From: JAYZDF01 sp036337945
GTDB taxonomy: Bacteria > Myxococcota > Kuafuiibacteriia > Kuafuiibacteriales > Kuafuiibacteriaceae
Length of the DNA: 64,000 nucleotides
Reading direction: 5' to 3'
Assembly: GCA_036337945.1 (NCBI GenBank)
Contig: JAYZDF010000030.1
Location: 12,743-76,742, forward strand
Each line of letters begins with the position of its first letter. Position 1 is the first letter of the stretch. The position numbers and the translations under genes were made by a program. Below, in pieces: positions 1 to 9,233 of the stretch. The notes under the pieces were generated by a model. That model saw only the letters and a program-made list of their open reading frames with translations, was not told the origin of the DNA and searched no databases.

Positions 1-1
1 T

Positions 2-304
2 ACCGTCTTCATTCTTCACACTTCTGCGAGTCTCGTTATCCAAGAGAATGCCGATCCTGCTGTTTTGCGTGACTTGGAAAGCTGGATGTCCGAAATGGTA
101 CCAGAGACTCGCGATTGGGAGCACTGCGAGGAAGGTCCAGACGATATGCCAGCGCACGTCCGTTCCTTATTGACTGCTACCTCACTCAGTATCCCCGTCC
201 GTGATGCAAAACTTTGCTTAGGAACCTGGCAAGGATTGTTTTTGTGGGAACACCGTGCGGCTCCAAACCAAAGAAAGCTCATTGTTCACGTGCAGGGTGA
301 ATAA
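2..304 (+). CDS. YjbQ/UPF0047 family protein, 3' part
   Basis: This is the C-terminal part of a YjbQ (UPF0047) protein; the 5' end lies outside the window. The frame is open from base 2 and reads through LHTSAS, ENADP, EEGPDDMPAH, LTATSLSIPV and the C-terminal GTWQGLFLWEHR block, which together are the family signature. The family is a small trimeric enzyme linked to weak thiamine-phosphate synthase activity, but its true substrate is not settled. An apparent internal TTG start at 65 should be ignored because homology begins before it. The gene ends in TAATAA and converges on the acyl carrier protein gene 12 bp away. Confidence 0.9.
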   Translation, partial: TVFILHTSASLVIQENADPAVLRDLESWMSEMVPETRDWEHCEEGPDDMPAHVRSLLTATSLSIPVRDAKLCLGTWQGLFLWEHRAAPNQRKLIVHVQGE

Positions 305-316
305 TAAACCGGTCGC

Positions 317-583
317 CTAACCGAGAAGGTGTTCTGTTAGATGCGCCAAATCTCCCAGAGTCTCTAAGTTGCCTAATTCCTCCTCCGGAAATTCTATAGA
401 AAGTTCGTCTTCTAGTTCAGCAAGTATTTCCATCGTAGTGACAGAGTCGAACCCAAACGAAGCCAGATGCGATTCTTCACTTACGGGTCCGAGATCTTTC
501 TTCTCTATTTTCAGAACCGCTGCTTTGAACAATTCGATGATATTAGCTTTTTCCGCAGACACAGTCCTTGAACAACAGATCAA
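317..583 (-). CDS. acyl carrier protein
   Basis: An 88-residue acidic helical protein with the phosphopantetheine attachment motif GFDSVTTME, the modified serine being about residue 47. It is followed by the usual acidic helix II (AELEDELSIEFPEE). It would carry acyl or aminoacyl groups as a thioester on 4'-phosphopantetheine in the cytoplasm. The long motif spacing and lone gene make it a stand-alone ACP rather than a carrier domain of a synthase. No ketosynthase or acyltransferase lies beside it, so it is probably not the main fatty-acid ACP. The start is uncertain: the longest frame uses TTG, and GTG at codon 8 is an alternative. It lies 45 bp downstream of two paralogous secreted-protein genes on the same strand. 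Confidence 0.85.
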   Translation of the reverse strand: MICCSRTVSAEKANIIELFKAAVLKIEKKDLGPVSEESHLASFGFDSVTTMEILAELEDELSIEFPEEELGNLETLGDLAHLTEHLLG

Positions 584-628
584 TCAACTCGATGCAAGAC
601 TAAATGAGAAGAATGTAAAGAGAGATTT

Positions 629-2350
629 CTAGTAGAAGTTATCAATATCTTGAAGAGATATAGTTGCAACAAGACCATCATCTCCAACAGCCACAAGTAC
701 GTCGTTTACTAGAGCGATGTCTCGAAAATTACGTCCGTCAGAAACAAAGGTTTCTTGAAAATCCGGAGACTTTAATAGCATCGAGCACCGGTCCTCTCGT
801 CGCATTCGGACGATTCCATTACATTTTGGCAGCAAAAAGTACGCCTTTTCGTTTCCCTCGATTTTTAATATTTTGGTAAGATAACCGTTTGTCATACAGT
901 TTTCTATTCGACGAGGGAACTGTGTAACGATGGGTACAAGCGTATCACGACTTAAACTTTGTTCAAGGATTAGCGCACGGTCTTTTACGGACGCTTCCGT
1001 TGAGAATTGGCCTTCGCCGACGGCAATAAAACGCGGAGGGTCTAGATGTTCATCGTAATAACTGGCCCGAATTGCCAGTTGTTGTCCGGGGTCGACGTAA
1101 TACTGCGTTTCATCCGAACTATCCGAAGGAATCGTTAGAGAATATGCAAAGCCTTCTTTGTTATCCGTGCCAATAAAATAATTCATAGCGTCCGTCGGTC
1201 TTGAATTAATGTGTGACACCTCAAGCAGCCAGTCGACTGCGTACTGACTGAAGTCACAAATTACGGCGTAATTAAAATCTTCGGCGTTGTAATCAAGGTA
1301 AGCAATTGTTCCATTTGACATTGCCAAACTTACTCGATTGGTGTGGTCGATTGTCACTTCGACAATTCTGGGATTGCCCGTTGCTTGTGCGCGCGGGCAT
1401 CTATCAGTGACGATAGTCTTTATTTTTTCCGCATCGACATAGTAAGTCTCGGTTTCAGAGTTGAATCCATTGGGAGATATGGTCAAAGTCTGAAGACGAA
1501 ACCTCGATGGGATAACTTGTCGCTTATCTTCCTCTGAAGCAAACTCTTCAGCGACGGCAGCGGCGAGAAAATGAGGCTCTTGGCTGTCAGGTAATTGCGT
1601 TGTGCTTACGGCAATAAATTTAGCATCAGGAAACGACAGACTGTTGCTGCTTGTGGTCACTGAAAAATCTGCACAGGTACGAGTGCCGGAGATGTCGTAC
1701 AAATGCATTATTCGCTTTGTCGCTGCCACAAAACGAGAAGAGTCGAGCCCTTGAACATAAATATAATCTGGAAGTCCGCAGTCGTTTTCTTTATTTGAGG
1801 GCAAAATGTGTGAAAGCCTCTCTTGAGATTCATTGCGACAGCGGTCCGCATTTTGCGGGACTGCGAGAGCAAATTTTTGACCGATGGTCGCTAAGAGAGC
1901 GTCCGAAGCCTCTTCTATCTTGGAGGAGGCTTGAATAGGTTGAAATACGCGAACAAGGTCGACGATTTCGGCGTAAATCACATCTTGTGGAGCTAGAGGG
2001 ATATCACTTTTGTCAATCAATTGAAGTTCTTGTACCGAAGACCCGTCAAAAGATGGGAAGCGTTTGTTCAGAACATTTTTCTGTATTCCGATGATGATTA
2101 TGTCGACGTTTCGTTGCGGGAGATTAAAGCGAATCAAAGGTTGTTTGCTTTCTGAGCGAACCCTTGCAACATCATTGACCACATCGAGCTTTGAGAGGCC
2201 TTCCGTCGCTGTAATCACGAAAAAGTAGTCAGAGTCGATATCTTGTACGGATAAAAATAACGTTGGATTCAATCGGCATGAGTTTGTCGAAACTATCGCA
2301 AGCCCAAAAAATATCGCCAAAGCTGCAAGCTTTGATTGTACGCTATCCAT
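629..2350 (-). CDS. secreted protein of unknown function, paralogue B
   Basis: A 573-residue protein with an N-terminal hydrophobic stretch (LAALAIFFGLAIV) and a following cysteine in STNSC. It is therefore probably exported and possibly a lipoprotein, although the lipobox is weak. I do not recognise the family. It aligns by eye along its whole length with the next gene upstream (2363-4057): shared blocks are S/D-SDxxFVxxxxE near the N-terminus, a DxxRFVA block in the middle, and near the C-terminus NGxLxxIxxI followed by C-N-x-x-R-x-R. Repeated short beta-rich segments suggest a propeller-like fold (inference). It starts 12 bp after the stop of its paralogue, so the two are co-transcribed. 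Confidence 0.75.
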   Translation of the reverse strand: MDSVQSKLAALAIFFGLAIVSTNSCRLNPTLFLSVQDIDSDYFFVITATEGLSKLDVVNDVARVRSESKQPLIRFNLPQRNVDIIIIGIQKNVLNKRFPSFDGSSVQELQLIDKSDIPLAPQDVIYAEIVDLVRVFQPIQASSKIEEASDALLATIGQKFALAVPQNADRCRNESQERLSHILPSNKENDCGLPDYIYVQGLDSSRFVAATKRIMHLYDISGTRTCADFSVTTSSNSLSFPDAKFIAVSTTQLPDSQEPHFLAAAVAEEFASEEDKRQVIPSRFRLQTLTISPNGFNSETETYYVDAEKIKTIVTDRCPRAQATGNPRIVEVTIDHTNRVSLAMSNGTIAYLDYNAEDFNYAVICDFSQYAVDWLLEVSHINSRPTDAMNYFIGTDNKEGFAYSLTIPSDSSDETQYYVDPGQQLAIRASYYDEHLDPPRFIAVGEGQFSTEASVKDRALILEQSLSRDTLVPIVTQFPRRIENCMTNGYLTKILKIEGNEKAYFLLPKCNGIVRMRREDRCSMLLKSPDFQETFVSDGRNFRDIALVNDVLVAVGDDGLVATISLQDIDNFY

Positions 2351-2362
2351 GCTGATTTTCGG

Positions 2363-4057
2363 TTAGTTACCTCGCTTCGACTCTAATTCCGCGTCGAAAT
2401 TCTGGAGGTCTACTCGGTGAATTCTCCCATCTCGATTTGTAGTATATAGCTCTTCTTCAAGAATTGTCAGTCCTCGTAGGTCATCTTGGCTAAACTCAAA
2501 CGAATCGCCTTCTTCGAGATGAAAGAATGACTGGCAGAGGTCTTTTTTTCTTATCCGAATCAGCATGTTACAGGACGCGAGGGCATAAATAGAGTCTCTT
2601 GTGCTTCTTATTCTTCGAATACGTTTTAGCCGCCCATTGACGAAGCAAGACCCTATCCGTAGGGGATATCGGATTCGAATTTCTTCAAGCAACTTTTTTT
2701 CGAATCTATGCGTGAATATCCATCCTTGCCCGTTGTCATTGGCGGCAAAATAAATGTTTCCGTCTCTGCCTACTGCCGTATCCCAAGGGCGAATATCCGA
2801 ACCGAGTCGATCAAGTGCGAACGAGTTCCACGAATCTTTACCCAGAGTTCCGTAGTGTATAAAATTTGTCCTGGTCATGAGATGAGGAACTGCATCGTTC
2901 CTCGTAAGCTGAAAATGCTTTTTCCCTCTGTCGTCGACGTTGTTACTTAGTTCCGTTGTTTCGGTCAGATGATAACTTTCGTTTCTGCTGGGTTTTTCTG
3001 CAATGAGTCCAGATTCATAAAGTATAAATACATGATCTTGTTCGTCGATTGTGACTTGTTCTGCTTCGCCCGTAAAATTTTGGAATCCTGCGTTTGTTCT
3101 CGAAAACCTTTGCTTAGATACTATTGGCGAAAATCCATCGGGGTATAGACGTCGTTCGATGATTTCCGAGGTTACCGTAAGTTCTCCTTCATTGATTTCA
3201 GATACGGATACGAATAATCGACTACCATCATTTGCCTGCTTAGTTCCAACTGCGGCGTGGGTCTTGCTGCTGTGAAGACGAATAATTTTTTGAACAGAGC
3301 TTGTACTCGTAGTGCTTGCGCTTTCACAAGACGGCTGTTCGTCTTTATCGAAGATCTGTGCATGTTTTGATGAGATTGCTACAAACCGTTGGCTGTCGAA
3401 AGAGAGAATGTCTAAATAGTCTTTTCGGCAATTATCTGGAGGGTCGAAGAACACTTCGAGTCTTTCGCGCCTATCATTGCGGCATCGGTCGAGGTCGATA
3501 GGTAAATGTATTTCATAACGAGAGAGAATGCTCTCACGAGCTAAAATATCACTGTCCGTAAGTTTGCCTCCCGTCTTGTCTATTTGTTGTAAAGAGGCAT
3601 TGGCGGGAAGTGTTTTGACGGAAATATCTCGTTCGGGAAGTTCATCAAAAGAGGATGGATTAAGCTGGCTAAGGGAAAGCTTATTAAAATCGGTGAGCGG
3701 TTCAAGCGCTGTTATTTGATCCTTCTTTAGCCCTAGCAATAGAACCTTATCGTGAGGTGTTTCGGTTTCGAGCTTAAGAAGAGGTGTATTTCCAAGCTCA
3801 GCTACGACTCTAGGAGTATCACTAAGTAATTTGACGTTAGAGTTGTCAGCTTCTGAGACGAATACGAAGACGATATCTGAGTTGATCTGAGCTACATCGA
3901 TAAATACGGTTTCCTTCAACGGAGTGCACGACATCAATAGAGCAGGTAAGAATAATCGCCAAGCGTAGCTCGATTGGACTTCTCTTCTTGCTCGGCCAAC
4001 GAAAGAGCGACGTATCGAGTGAAAGAACCAAAGACGAGCGATGTCTGTTGGAAACAT
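2363..4057 (-). CDS. secreted lipoprotein of unknown function, paralogue A
   Basis: A 564-residue protein if translation starts at the ATG at 4057. The longer open frame reaches 4174, but that would leave almost no room for a promoter before the divergent gene at 4195 and adds a sequence with no export character. With either start the segment AWRLFLPALLMSC is a good lipoprotein signal with a lipobox cysteine, preceded by an unusually long Arg-rich stretch. The rest is a paralogue of the downstream gene, with matching blocks such as INSDIVFVFVSEAD and DSQRFVAISS. I do not recognise the family. Tandem duplication followed by divergence is the simplest explanation for the pair. Confidence 0.72.
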   Translation of the reverse strand: MFPTDIARLWFFHSIRRSFVGRARREVQSSYAWRLFLPALLMSCTPLKETVFIDVAQINSDIVFVFVSEADNSNVKLLSDTPRVVAELGNTPLLKLETETPHDKVLLLGLKKDQITALEPLTDFNKLSLSQLNPSSFDELPERDISVKTLPANASLQQIDKTGGKLTDSDILARESILSRYEIHLPIDLDRCRNDRRERLEVFFDPPDNCRKDYLDILSFDSQRFVAISSKHAQIFDKDEQPSCESASTTSTSSVQKIIRLHSSKTHAAVGTKQANDGSRLFVSVSEINEGELTVTSEIIERRLYPDGFSPIVSKQRFSRTNAGFQNFTGEAEQVTIDEQDHVFILYESGLIAEKPSRNESYHLTETTELSNNVDDRGKKHFQLTRNDAVPHLMTRTNFIHYGTLGKDSWNSFALDRLGSDIRPWDTAVGRDGNIYFAANDNGQGWIFTHRFEKKLLEEIRIRYPLRIGSCFVNGRLKRIRRIRSTRDSIYALASCNMLIRIRKKDLCQSFFHLEEGDSFEFSQDDLRGLTILEEELYTTNRDGRIHRVDLQNFDAELESKRGN

Positions 4058-4194
4058 ACCGTCTCTATCATAACACTGCTTCACTTCTTCGTTTTGTCTT
4101 TTTGGTATCAGGGTTTGTAGGATATTTAGAAAAGTTGAAAGACGAGCTGTAAATGGAGTCGACGATGGAGCCATAAACGGATACTCTTTCCCTG

Positions 4195-5040
4195 GTGAGG
4201 TTTTTTAGAACACTTTGTCTCGCGCTTTTATTGATGCCCGTATTAGGATCGAGCGCTCAAAGCTCTGACAGGAACCTTGCCATCCTCGTTTTGCCTGCAC
4301 CTCAGCTTGGCATCGCGAGTTCCGAAATTTATGTCGCATGTCGTCGAGCAATTGAAGAGAATTCGGCTTTTCGTGTCACAAGCCTAGACGTCTTTTCCCA
4401 ATCTCTCAAACAAGAAGTCGTTCGGGATTGCGCTGGAAACTCACAGTGTTTCGCTCGGAAAATGCGTGAGTCACGCACAGACGCCGAATGGTTACTCACA
4501 GTTGCTCTTGATAGACTTGGAGACGAGTTTGCCGTTGGGCTCAGACTTATCGAAATAAAGTCTGCTCTTAAGAAGCAAGAGGAAGAAGTTGTTGTTTCGG
4601 AAATGGTCCCGCAAGGCACCGAGCCCCTCATTGGTCTCACGCAATTGCTGCCTAAGGCATTCGCGGACCACAGTTGGGGACGCTTGGGAAATATTATTGT
4701 TGCCGCCGAGCCGAGTAATTCCGAAGTTCTCATTGACGATGAGATCTGTGTTTCTCCCTGCAAGGTGAGAAATTTACCCGCCGGGCTGCATCGCGTAGTG
4801 GTGAGCATGCCAGGGTATACAACGCAGAGTCAGGACGTCGAGCTCGCACCTGGTCAGACGCAGCGCATCAAAATTGAACTTGAAGCGAAATCTGACAAAA
4901 CTCCGTTGGGTCAAATCCTATTATGGACGGGTGTAGGCGTCAGCATAATCGGCGCAGGTTTGACTACATGGCTGCTGACTAGGGAATCAGACACCGTTGA
5001 GGTTTGCATTGCGGCCAACGAAAGCCAGTGCGGATTTTAG
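4195..5040 (+). CDS. PEGA-domain secreted/membrane protein
   Basis: A 281-residue protein with an N-terminal signal peptide (LCLALLLMPVLG). A mixed domain follows (about 25-160) with a CxxNxxCFARKM segment, of the type seen in deltaproteobacterial proteins that summarise several parameters before a PEGA domain. A PEGA-like domain lies at about 165-225 (IIVAAEPSNSEVLIDDE, then PAGLHRVVVSMPGY), and a single membrane helix near 240-258. PEGA domains are surface or periplasmic beta-sandwiches with no catalytic role. The start is GTG with no clear ribosome-binding site. The architecture recalls the gene at 9233-10339: signal, variable region, beta domain, late membrane helix. It lies 54 bp upstream of the aldehyde dehydrogenase. 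Confidence 0.8.
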   Translation: MRFFRTLCLALLLMPVLGSSAQSSDRNLAILVLPAPQLGIASSEIYVACRRAIEENSAFRVTSLDVFSQSLKQEVVRDCAGNSQCFARKMRESRTDAEWLLTVALDRLGDEFAVGLRLIEIKSALKKQEEEVVVSEMVPQGTEPLIGLTQLLPKAFADHSWGRLGNIIVAAEPSNSEVLIDDEICVSPCKVRNLPAGLHRVVVSMPGYTTQSQDVELAPGQTQRIKIELEAKSDKTPLGQILLWTGVGVSIIGAGLTTWLLTRESDTVEVCIAANESQCGF

Positions 5041-5094
5041 CTTTTCGAAATAAGACCCTGCACGCAATCCCGAAGCTGTGTTACTCGCCTGCTC

Positions 5095-6606
5095 ATGCAC
5101 GCAGTATTGACTGAACTTGGTCTCCAAGAAAAAAACTCAGGCGCTTGTGGCGCCGATTGGATTGCGGATCCTAGTGGCCCGGAAGTGGTGAGCTACAACC
5201 CAGCAACTGGCGAAGCGTTGGGAACTGTAGTTCAGGCAGGAACAAAAGAATATGAGGTGATTGTCAACGATGCTCTCGCCGCTTTTGAAAAATGGCGCCA
5301 AGTTCCCGCTCCTCAACGTGGAGAAGTCATTCGTCAGCTCGGCGAAGCTCTGCGCGCGAAAAAGGAAGCCCTAGGAGCACTTGTCTCATTAGAGATGGGT
5401 AAGATTCGCGCAGAGGGAGAAGGCGAAGTTCAGGAAATGATCGACATTTGCGATTTTGCTGTCGGACTCTCTCGTCAGCTCTATGGAAAAACAATGCATT
5501 CTGAACGTCCCGGACATCGAATGTACGAGCAATGGCATCCGATGGGTGTTGTTGGAATTATCTCTGCTTTTAATTTCCCTGTTGCAGTGTGGAATTGGAA
5601 TTCCGCAATTGCGGCGGTGTGCGGCGACTCTATGATTTGGAAGCCTTCACCGATCACACCACTGGTGTCAGTCGCGACACAGAAAATTGCGCACGACGTT
5701 TTCGTTGCGAATGGCTTTCCGGGGGTCATGACTATGGCCCTTGGCACGGTTGAAGATGTCGGTGAAAAAATGCTCGCTGATTGTCGGCTCCCTGTCGTAA
5801 GCGCGACCGGCTCTTGTCGTATGGGACGAAGAGTAGCGGAAGTCGTGAGCCAACGTTTTGGTAAAACAATCCTCGAACTCGGTGGTAATAACGCCATGGT
5901 CGTAATGGAAGATGCAGACCTTGAGCTTGCGACGCGTGGTATTTTGTTTGGCGCGGTCGGGACAGCCGGTCAGCGTTGCACAACTACTCGCAGAATTATC
6001 GCTCACAAGAGTGTGGTCAACGAACTCACCGAACGATTGGTGAAGGCTTATGCAACTGTTCCTATTGGTGACCCCCTCGATGCCGGCACACTCATGGGGC
6101 CTCTTGTCAATGAGGAAGCTGTTGCATCAATGATGAGTGCACTTGAAGCCGCGAAAGAGCAGGGCGGCGAAGTTCTCTATGGTGGAAATCGAGTTGAGCG
6201 ACCAGGCCATTTTGTAGAGCCAACGATCGTACGTGCTACGCCTGACATGCCGGTAGTCAAGGATGAAACGTTTGCGCCTATTTTATACATTATGGAATTT
6301 GAGGATCTTGATGAAGCTATACGAATTCAAAACGGTGTACCGCAGGGTCTTTCTTCGGCCATCTTCACGACAAATGTACTTTCTGCGGAGAAATTCTTGA
6401 GTGCGACAGGTTCTGATTGCGGGATAGCGAATGTAAATATTGGAACTTCTGGAGCAGAAATTGGCGGCGCCTTTGGTGGTGAAAAAGAGACCGGTGGTGG
6501 CCGTGAAGCAGGCTCTGATAGTTGGAAGCAATACATGCGTCGTCAAACCTGCACGATTAATTGGAGCAAGGAGCTTCCCCTCGCACAGGGCATTAATTTT
6601 GGCTAA
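5095..6606 (+). CDS. aldehyde dehydrogenase, ALDH7 / L-piperidine-6-carboxylate dehydrogenase type
   Basis: A 503-residue NAD-dependent aldehyde dehydrogenase. The catalytic cysteine lies in GQRCTTTRR (about residue 296), the general-base glutamate in LELGGNNAM (about 262), and the Rossmann-type ATGSCRMGR segment before them. The C-terminal run GAFGGEKETGGGREAGSDSW followed by KQYMRRQTCTINWS is characteristic of the ALDH7/antiquitin group. That group oxidises alpha-aminoadipic semialdehyde (in equilibrium with piperidine-6-carboxylate) in lysine breakdown and related aldehydes. Length is normal. No other lysine-degradation gene lies nearby, so the in vivo substrate is an inference from the subfamily. 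It ends 8 bp from the convergent gene on the other strand. Confidence 0.93.
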   Translation: MHAVLTELGLQEKNSGACGADWIADPSGPEVVSYNPATGEALGTVVQAGTKEYEVIVNDALAAFEKWRQVPAPQRGEVIRQLGEALRAKKEALGALVSLEMGKIRAEGEGEVQEMIDICDFAVGLSRQLYGKTMHSERPGHRMYEQWHPMGVVGIISAFNFPVAVWNWNSAIAAVCGDSMIWKPSPITPLVSVATQKIAHDVFVANGFPGVMTMALGTVEDVGEKMLADCRLPVVSATGSCRMGRRVAEVVSQRFGKTILELGGNNAMVVMEDADLELATRGILFGAVGTAGQRCTTTRRIIAHKSVVNELTERLVKAYATVPIGDPLDAGTLMGPLVNEEAVASMMSALEAAKEQGGEVLYGGNRVERPGHFVEPTIVRATPDMPVVKDETFAPILYIMEFEDLDEAIRIQNGVPQGLSSAIFTTNVLSAEKFLSATGSDCGIANVNIGTSGAEIGGAFGGEKETGGGREAGSDSWKQYMRRQTCTINWSKELPLAQGINFG

Positions 6607-6614
6607 TACTGCCG

Positions 6615-9233
6615 TTACCGCCGGATAAACATTGCATTGTCTTGCGACGAATAGCCTGCCCAAACGATTGTGCAGATGGACTGCAAACCTTCTGCACAAC
6701 TCAATCTTCCTTGTGGCCGAATAGTTCCTAGTGGGTCTGCCCATAAACCAAGGTCAATGGCGCCGTAGCTCCCTCTTCCGTTAGCGACCAGGTCGTTTGG
6801 ATCAATCTCAGCATAATGAAGTCTATGACCACCAGTTACTGTAGAAAAAAGGACCGCAATAAAAGGTGCTCCGTTACGGGTAACTAAACCAACGTCATGG
6901 AGGCGGCGATTAAGATTAGATTCTGCGAAAGGTGCAAATCCCACACTGCTATACTCACTTAGAGCAAGCAGTCGGACATCATTCCTTCCACCGATTTGTT
7001 GTTCTTCGTAAGCGATGACAAAACCTAAGCCGGGAACGTCGAGAATTCTACTTTCTTCGCCAATGCGAGGACGTTCTGTAAAATTGGGACGGTTGAATTG
7101 TATCGGTCCATTGCCTTGTCCGTTTGCGGTTTGGATGACTAAGCGCCCGTCTAGGCTTCCACCCTCCCTGTAGGTCATCAAATATTGAAATGCTCCGCCT
7201 TCTTGGCGTCGACGGAGTGTGACGAATTTTGCAATGGCTGGAGTAGATGTAACTGTAGGTCCTTCAACGAAAGAGGAGCTTCTCAGGTCATTGCTTTGGA
7301 AAATCTTGATCTGCCCATTGGCTGCTGTTGCGAGCACCGCCGGCAGTGTGTTGCCGCTAGTGTCTAAAAGATTCAAACTCAGGCTGTCGATATTGGGTTC
7401 GCTGGCTACGTTCAGGCGACGCACGTTATTGGGTGACGATGTTGAGCTTGAAATGAGCCACGCATTGAGATTGCTTTGGCCTTGTGTAGCTGCCACATAC
7501 ACGAACTGCCCTGAGGCGGGATCTGCCGATGCACCAACCGCAGATAATGCTGCTGTTTGCAGGTAGGTCTCATATCGGGTGCCTTGAAGCCGGCCGTTAA
7601 TGACCTGTTCAACGTCAATTTCAAAAGAGCCAAGAACGCCTGGGACCGGTCTGGCTGAAAATAGGGCGCTGAATTGTGTGCCTGTCGCAACTGTTACTCC
7701 CCTATATCCAAAAGGCGTAAGCAATTGCGGCAGGTCGGTGTCCAGCTCTCTGACAATTGCTAGGTATTGATTAATGACCCCTCGGCCATCTTGTCTAATC
7801 AACGATAAAACTCCACTGAGAGCTTCTTGCGGTAGTGAGAAGGTTACTTGTTGATCCGACCAAGCTTCGACTGGAAGCGTTAGCGTCTTTGGCGTTACAT
7901 CTGCGTCTTGTCGAAGCTCGATCCTACCTGCGGAGATCCCAAATCGAGTTCCAGTAACGGTTATCGTTTGCCCAGCCAGTCCTATGGCGGGATTGATTTG
8001 AAGAATCGACGGACTAATCGTAGCTGACAGAGTGTAATCGGTGACTGCTATCGGGCCTAGATTTCCGGCCGCATCGAATGCTCGAATTCCAACACTAAAG
8101 TCATCCGTCGCGCTGACGAAAAGATCTTCAAATTTCGCAGTGATCGTCGTTGTCTCGCCAGGCATTACAGGTTCGGGAGGTGTAATTTCGGTCAAGCGGG
8201 GGAAGTTCTCGGTGTCTCGTAGCCGAGCACGCTCGAGATCTACGCGAATTTGGTAACCGGCAACCTGACCGATTGTTCCGTCCTCTCCCGAGCTACGGAA
8301 AACGACTTGAAACCGTCCGGCGACACTCGCTGTGACTGTGATATCTTCGACCGGACCCGGCGGTGTGGTGTCTCTGGGCGTACCCTCGCGCATGACAGGC
8401 TCAGCAAAATTGAGTGGCTGGCCAGAAAAGTCTCGGTCAAAAGCATACGCATACACCTGATAGTTTGTTTCGTCTGTAAGTCCAGAAATCTCCAGAGGCG
8501 TATCCCATGGTGCGTGATAGATGGCTCTGACTAGAATATTGGTTTGACCGGGCAGAGTTCTGCCAACAGCGATGCTAGAACCTCTGGTCAAGAGGCCGGC
8601 TCGCGCGATGGTTGAACTACTGATTGCGATGATCGCGCCTGCAAAGTCTGAATCTCTCGAAGGTGTGCCGCTTATAAGAAGCCCGTTACCTTCAGGGCTT
8701 GATGAAATTGATAAACCCGGAATGGGTTCGGGGGCATCATAGTCCAGTCGCGGAATACGAGCAGTTTGGGTTCGCGTCAGGGTGAGAACTCCTGCATCTG
8801 TAATTTTGCCGGATTCGACCCGAATATTTTGGCGTCGTCCTTCGAAAGCCAGTCTGCCATGCTGGCTTGCATCAGCTTCGCGGATGCCAAAAAATGCCTG
8901 TGCTACCAAAATATGGTCAATTCCCACTGGAACCTCAGAGATTTGCCAGGAACCTCCTTCTCTCAATAATTGGTTTTGACCAGTGCCATCAATCGTGAGT
9001 TCTACAGCTGCTAATGTCGACCCTTGAACAGAGAGTACGCTAATGAGCAATCGATCAATTTCCGGTGGTGGGGCTGCGACACGAAGCCCCTGTTGGATAG
9101 TTTGATTCTGCCTGCCCTCATATTGTAGTGAAGCTGTGACACCGCCGGTGTCCGAGCCTGAGAACCCACAATGTAGACTGAGACTACTAATGCCTATCAG
9201 AGTCAGCAGTTGAACACGTTGTCGTTGCTTCAT
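6615..9233 (-). CDS. large secreted protein with Fn3-like and IPT/TIG domains
   Basis: An 872-residue protein with an export signal (LLTLIGISSLSLHCG). The cysteine may be lipidated, but the lipobox is not canonical. After a variable region there is a fibronectin III-like segment starting at DTTPPGPVEDITVT (about 290). An IPT/TIG domain follows (about 405-490), recognisable by PSILQINPAIGLAGQTITVT and GTRFG. The C-terminal half is beta-rich with no family I know. It is probably an extracellular or outer-surface protein. Its ATG overlaps the TAA stop of the upstream gene (TAATG), so the two are translationally coupled. Confidence 0.78.
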   Translation of the reverse strand: MKQRQRVQLLTLIGISSLSLHCGFSGSDTGGVTASLQYEGRQNQTIQQGLRVAAPPPEIDRLLISVLSVQGSTLAAVELTIDGTGQNQLLREGGSWQISEVPVGIDHILVAQAFFGIREADASQHGRLAFEGRRQNIRVESGKITDAGVLTLTRTQTARIPRLDYDAPEPIPGLSISSSPEGNGLLISGTPSRDSDFAGAIIAISSSTIARAGLLTRGSSIAVGRTLPGQTNILVRAIYHAPWDTPLEISGLTDETNYQVYAYAFDRDFSGQPLNFAEPVMREGTPRDTTPPGPVEDITVTASVAGRFQVVFRSSGEDGTIGQVAGYQIRVDLERARLRDTENFPRLTEITPPEPVMPGETTTITAKFEDLFVSATDDFSVGIRAFDAAGNLGPIAVTDYTLSATISPSILQINPAIGLAGQTITVTGTRFGISAGRIELRQDADVTPKTLTLPVEAWSDQQVTFSLPQEALSGVLSLIRQDGRGVINQYLAIVRELDTDLPQLLTPFGYRGVTVATGTQFSALFSARPVPGVLGSFEIDVEQVINGRLQGTRYETYLQTAALSAVGASADPASGQFVYVAATQGQSNLNAWLISSSTSSPNNVRRLNVASEPNIDSLSLNLLDTSGNTLPAVLATAANGQIKIFQSNDLRSSSFVEGPTVTSTPAIAKFVTLRRRQEGGAFQYLMTYREGGSLDGRLVIQTANGQGNGPIQFNRPNFTERPRIGEESRILDVPGLGFVIAYEEQQIGGRNDVRLLALSEYSSVGFAPFAESNLNRRLHDVGLVTRNGAPFIAVLFSTVTGGHRLHYAEIDPNDLVANGRGSYGAIDLGLWADPLGTIRPQGRLSCAEGLQSICTIVWAGYSSQDNAMFIRR

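Noticed and set aside
4329..4808. Minus-strand frame of 159 codons
   Set aside because: Antisense to the PEGA-domain gene, which has signal, domain and membrane helix evidence.
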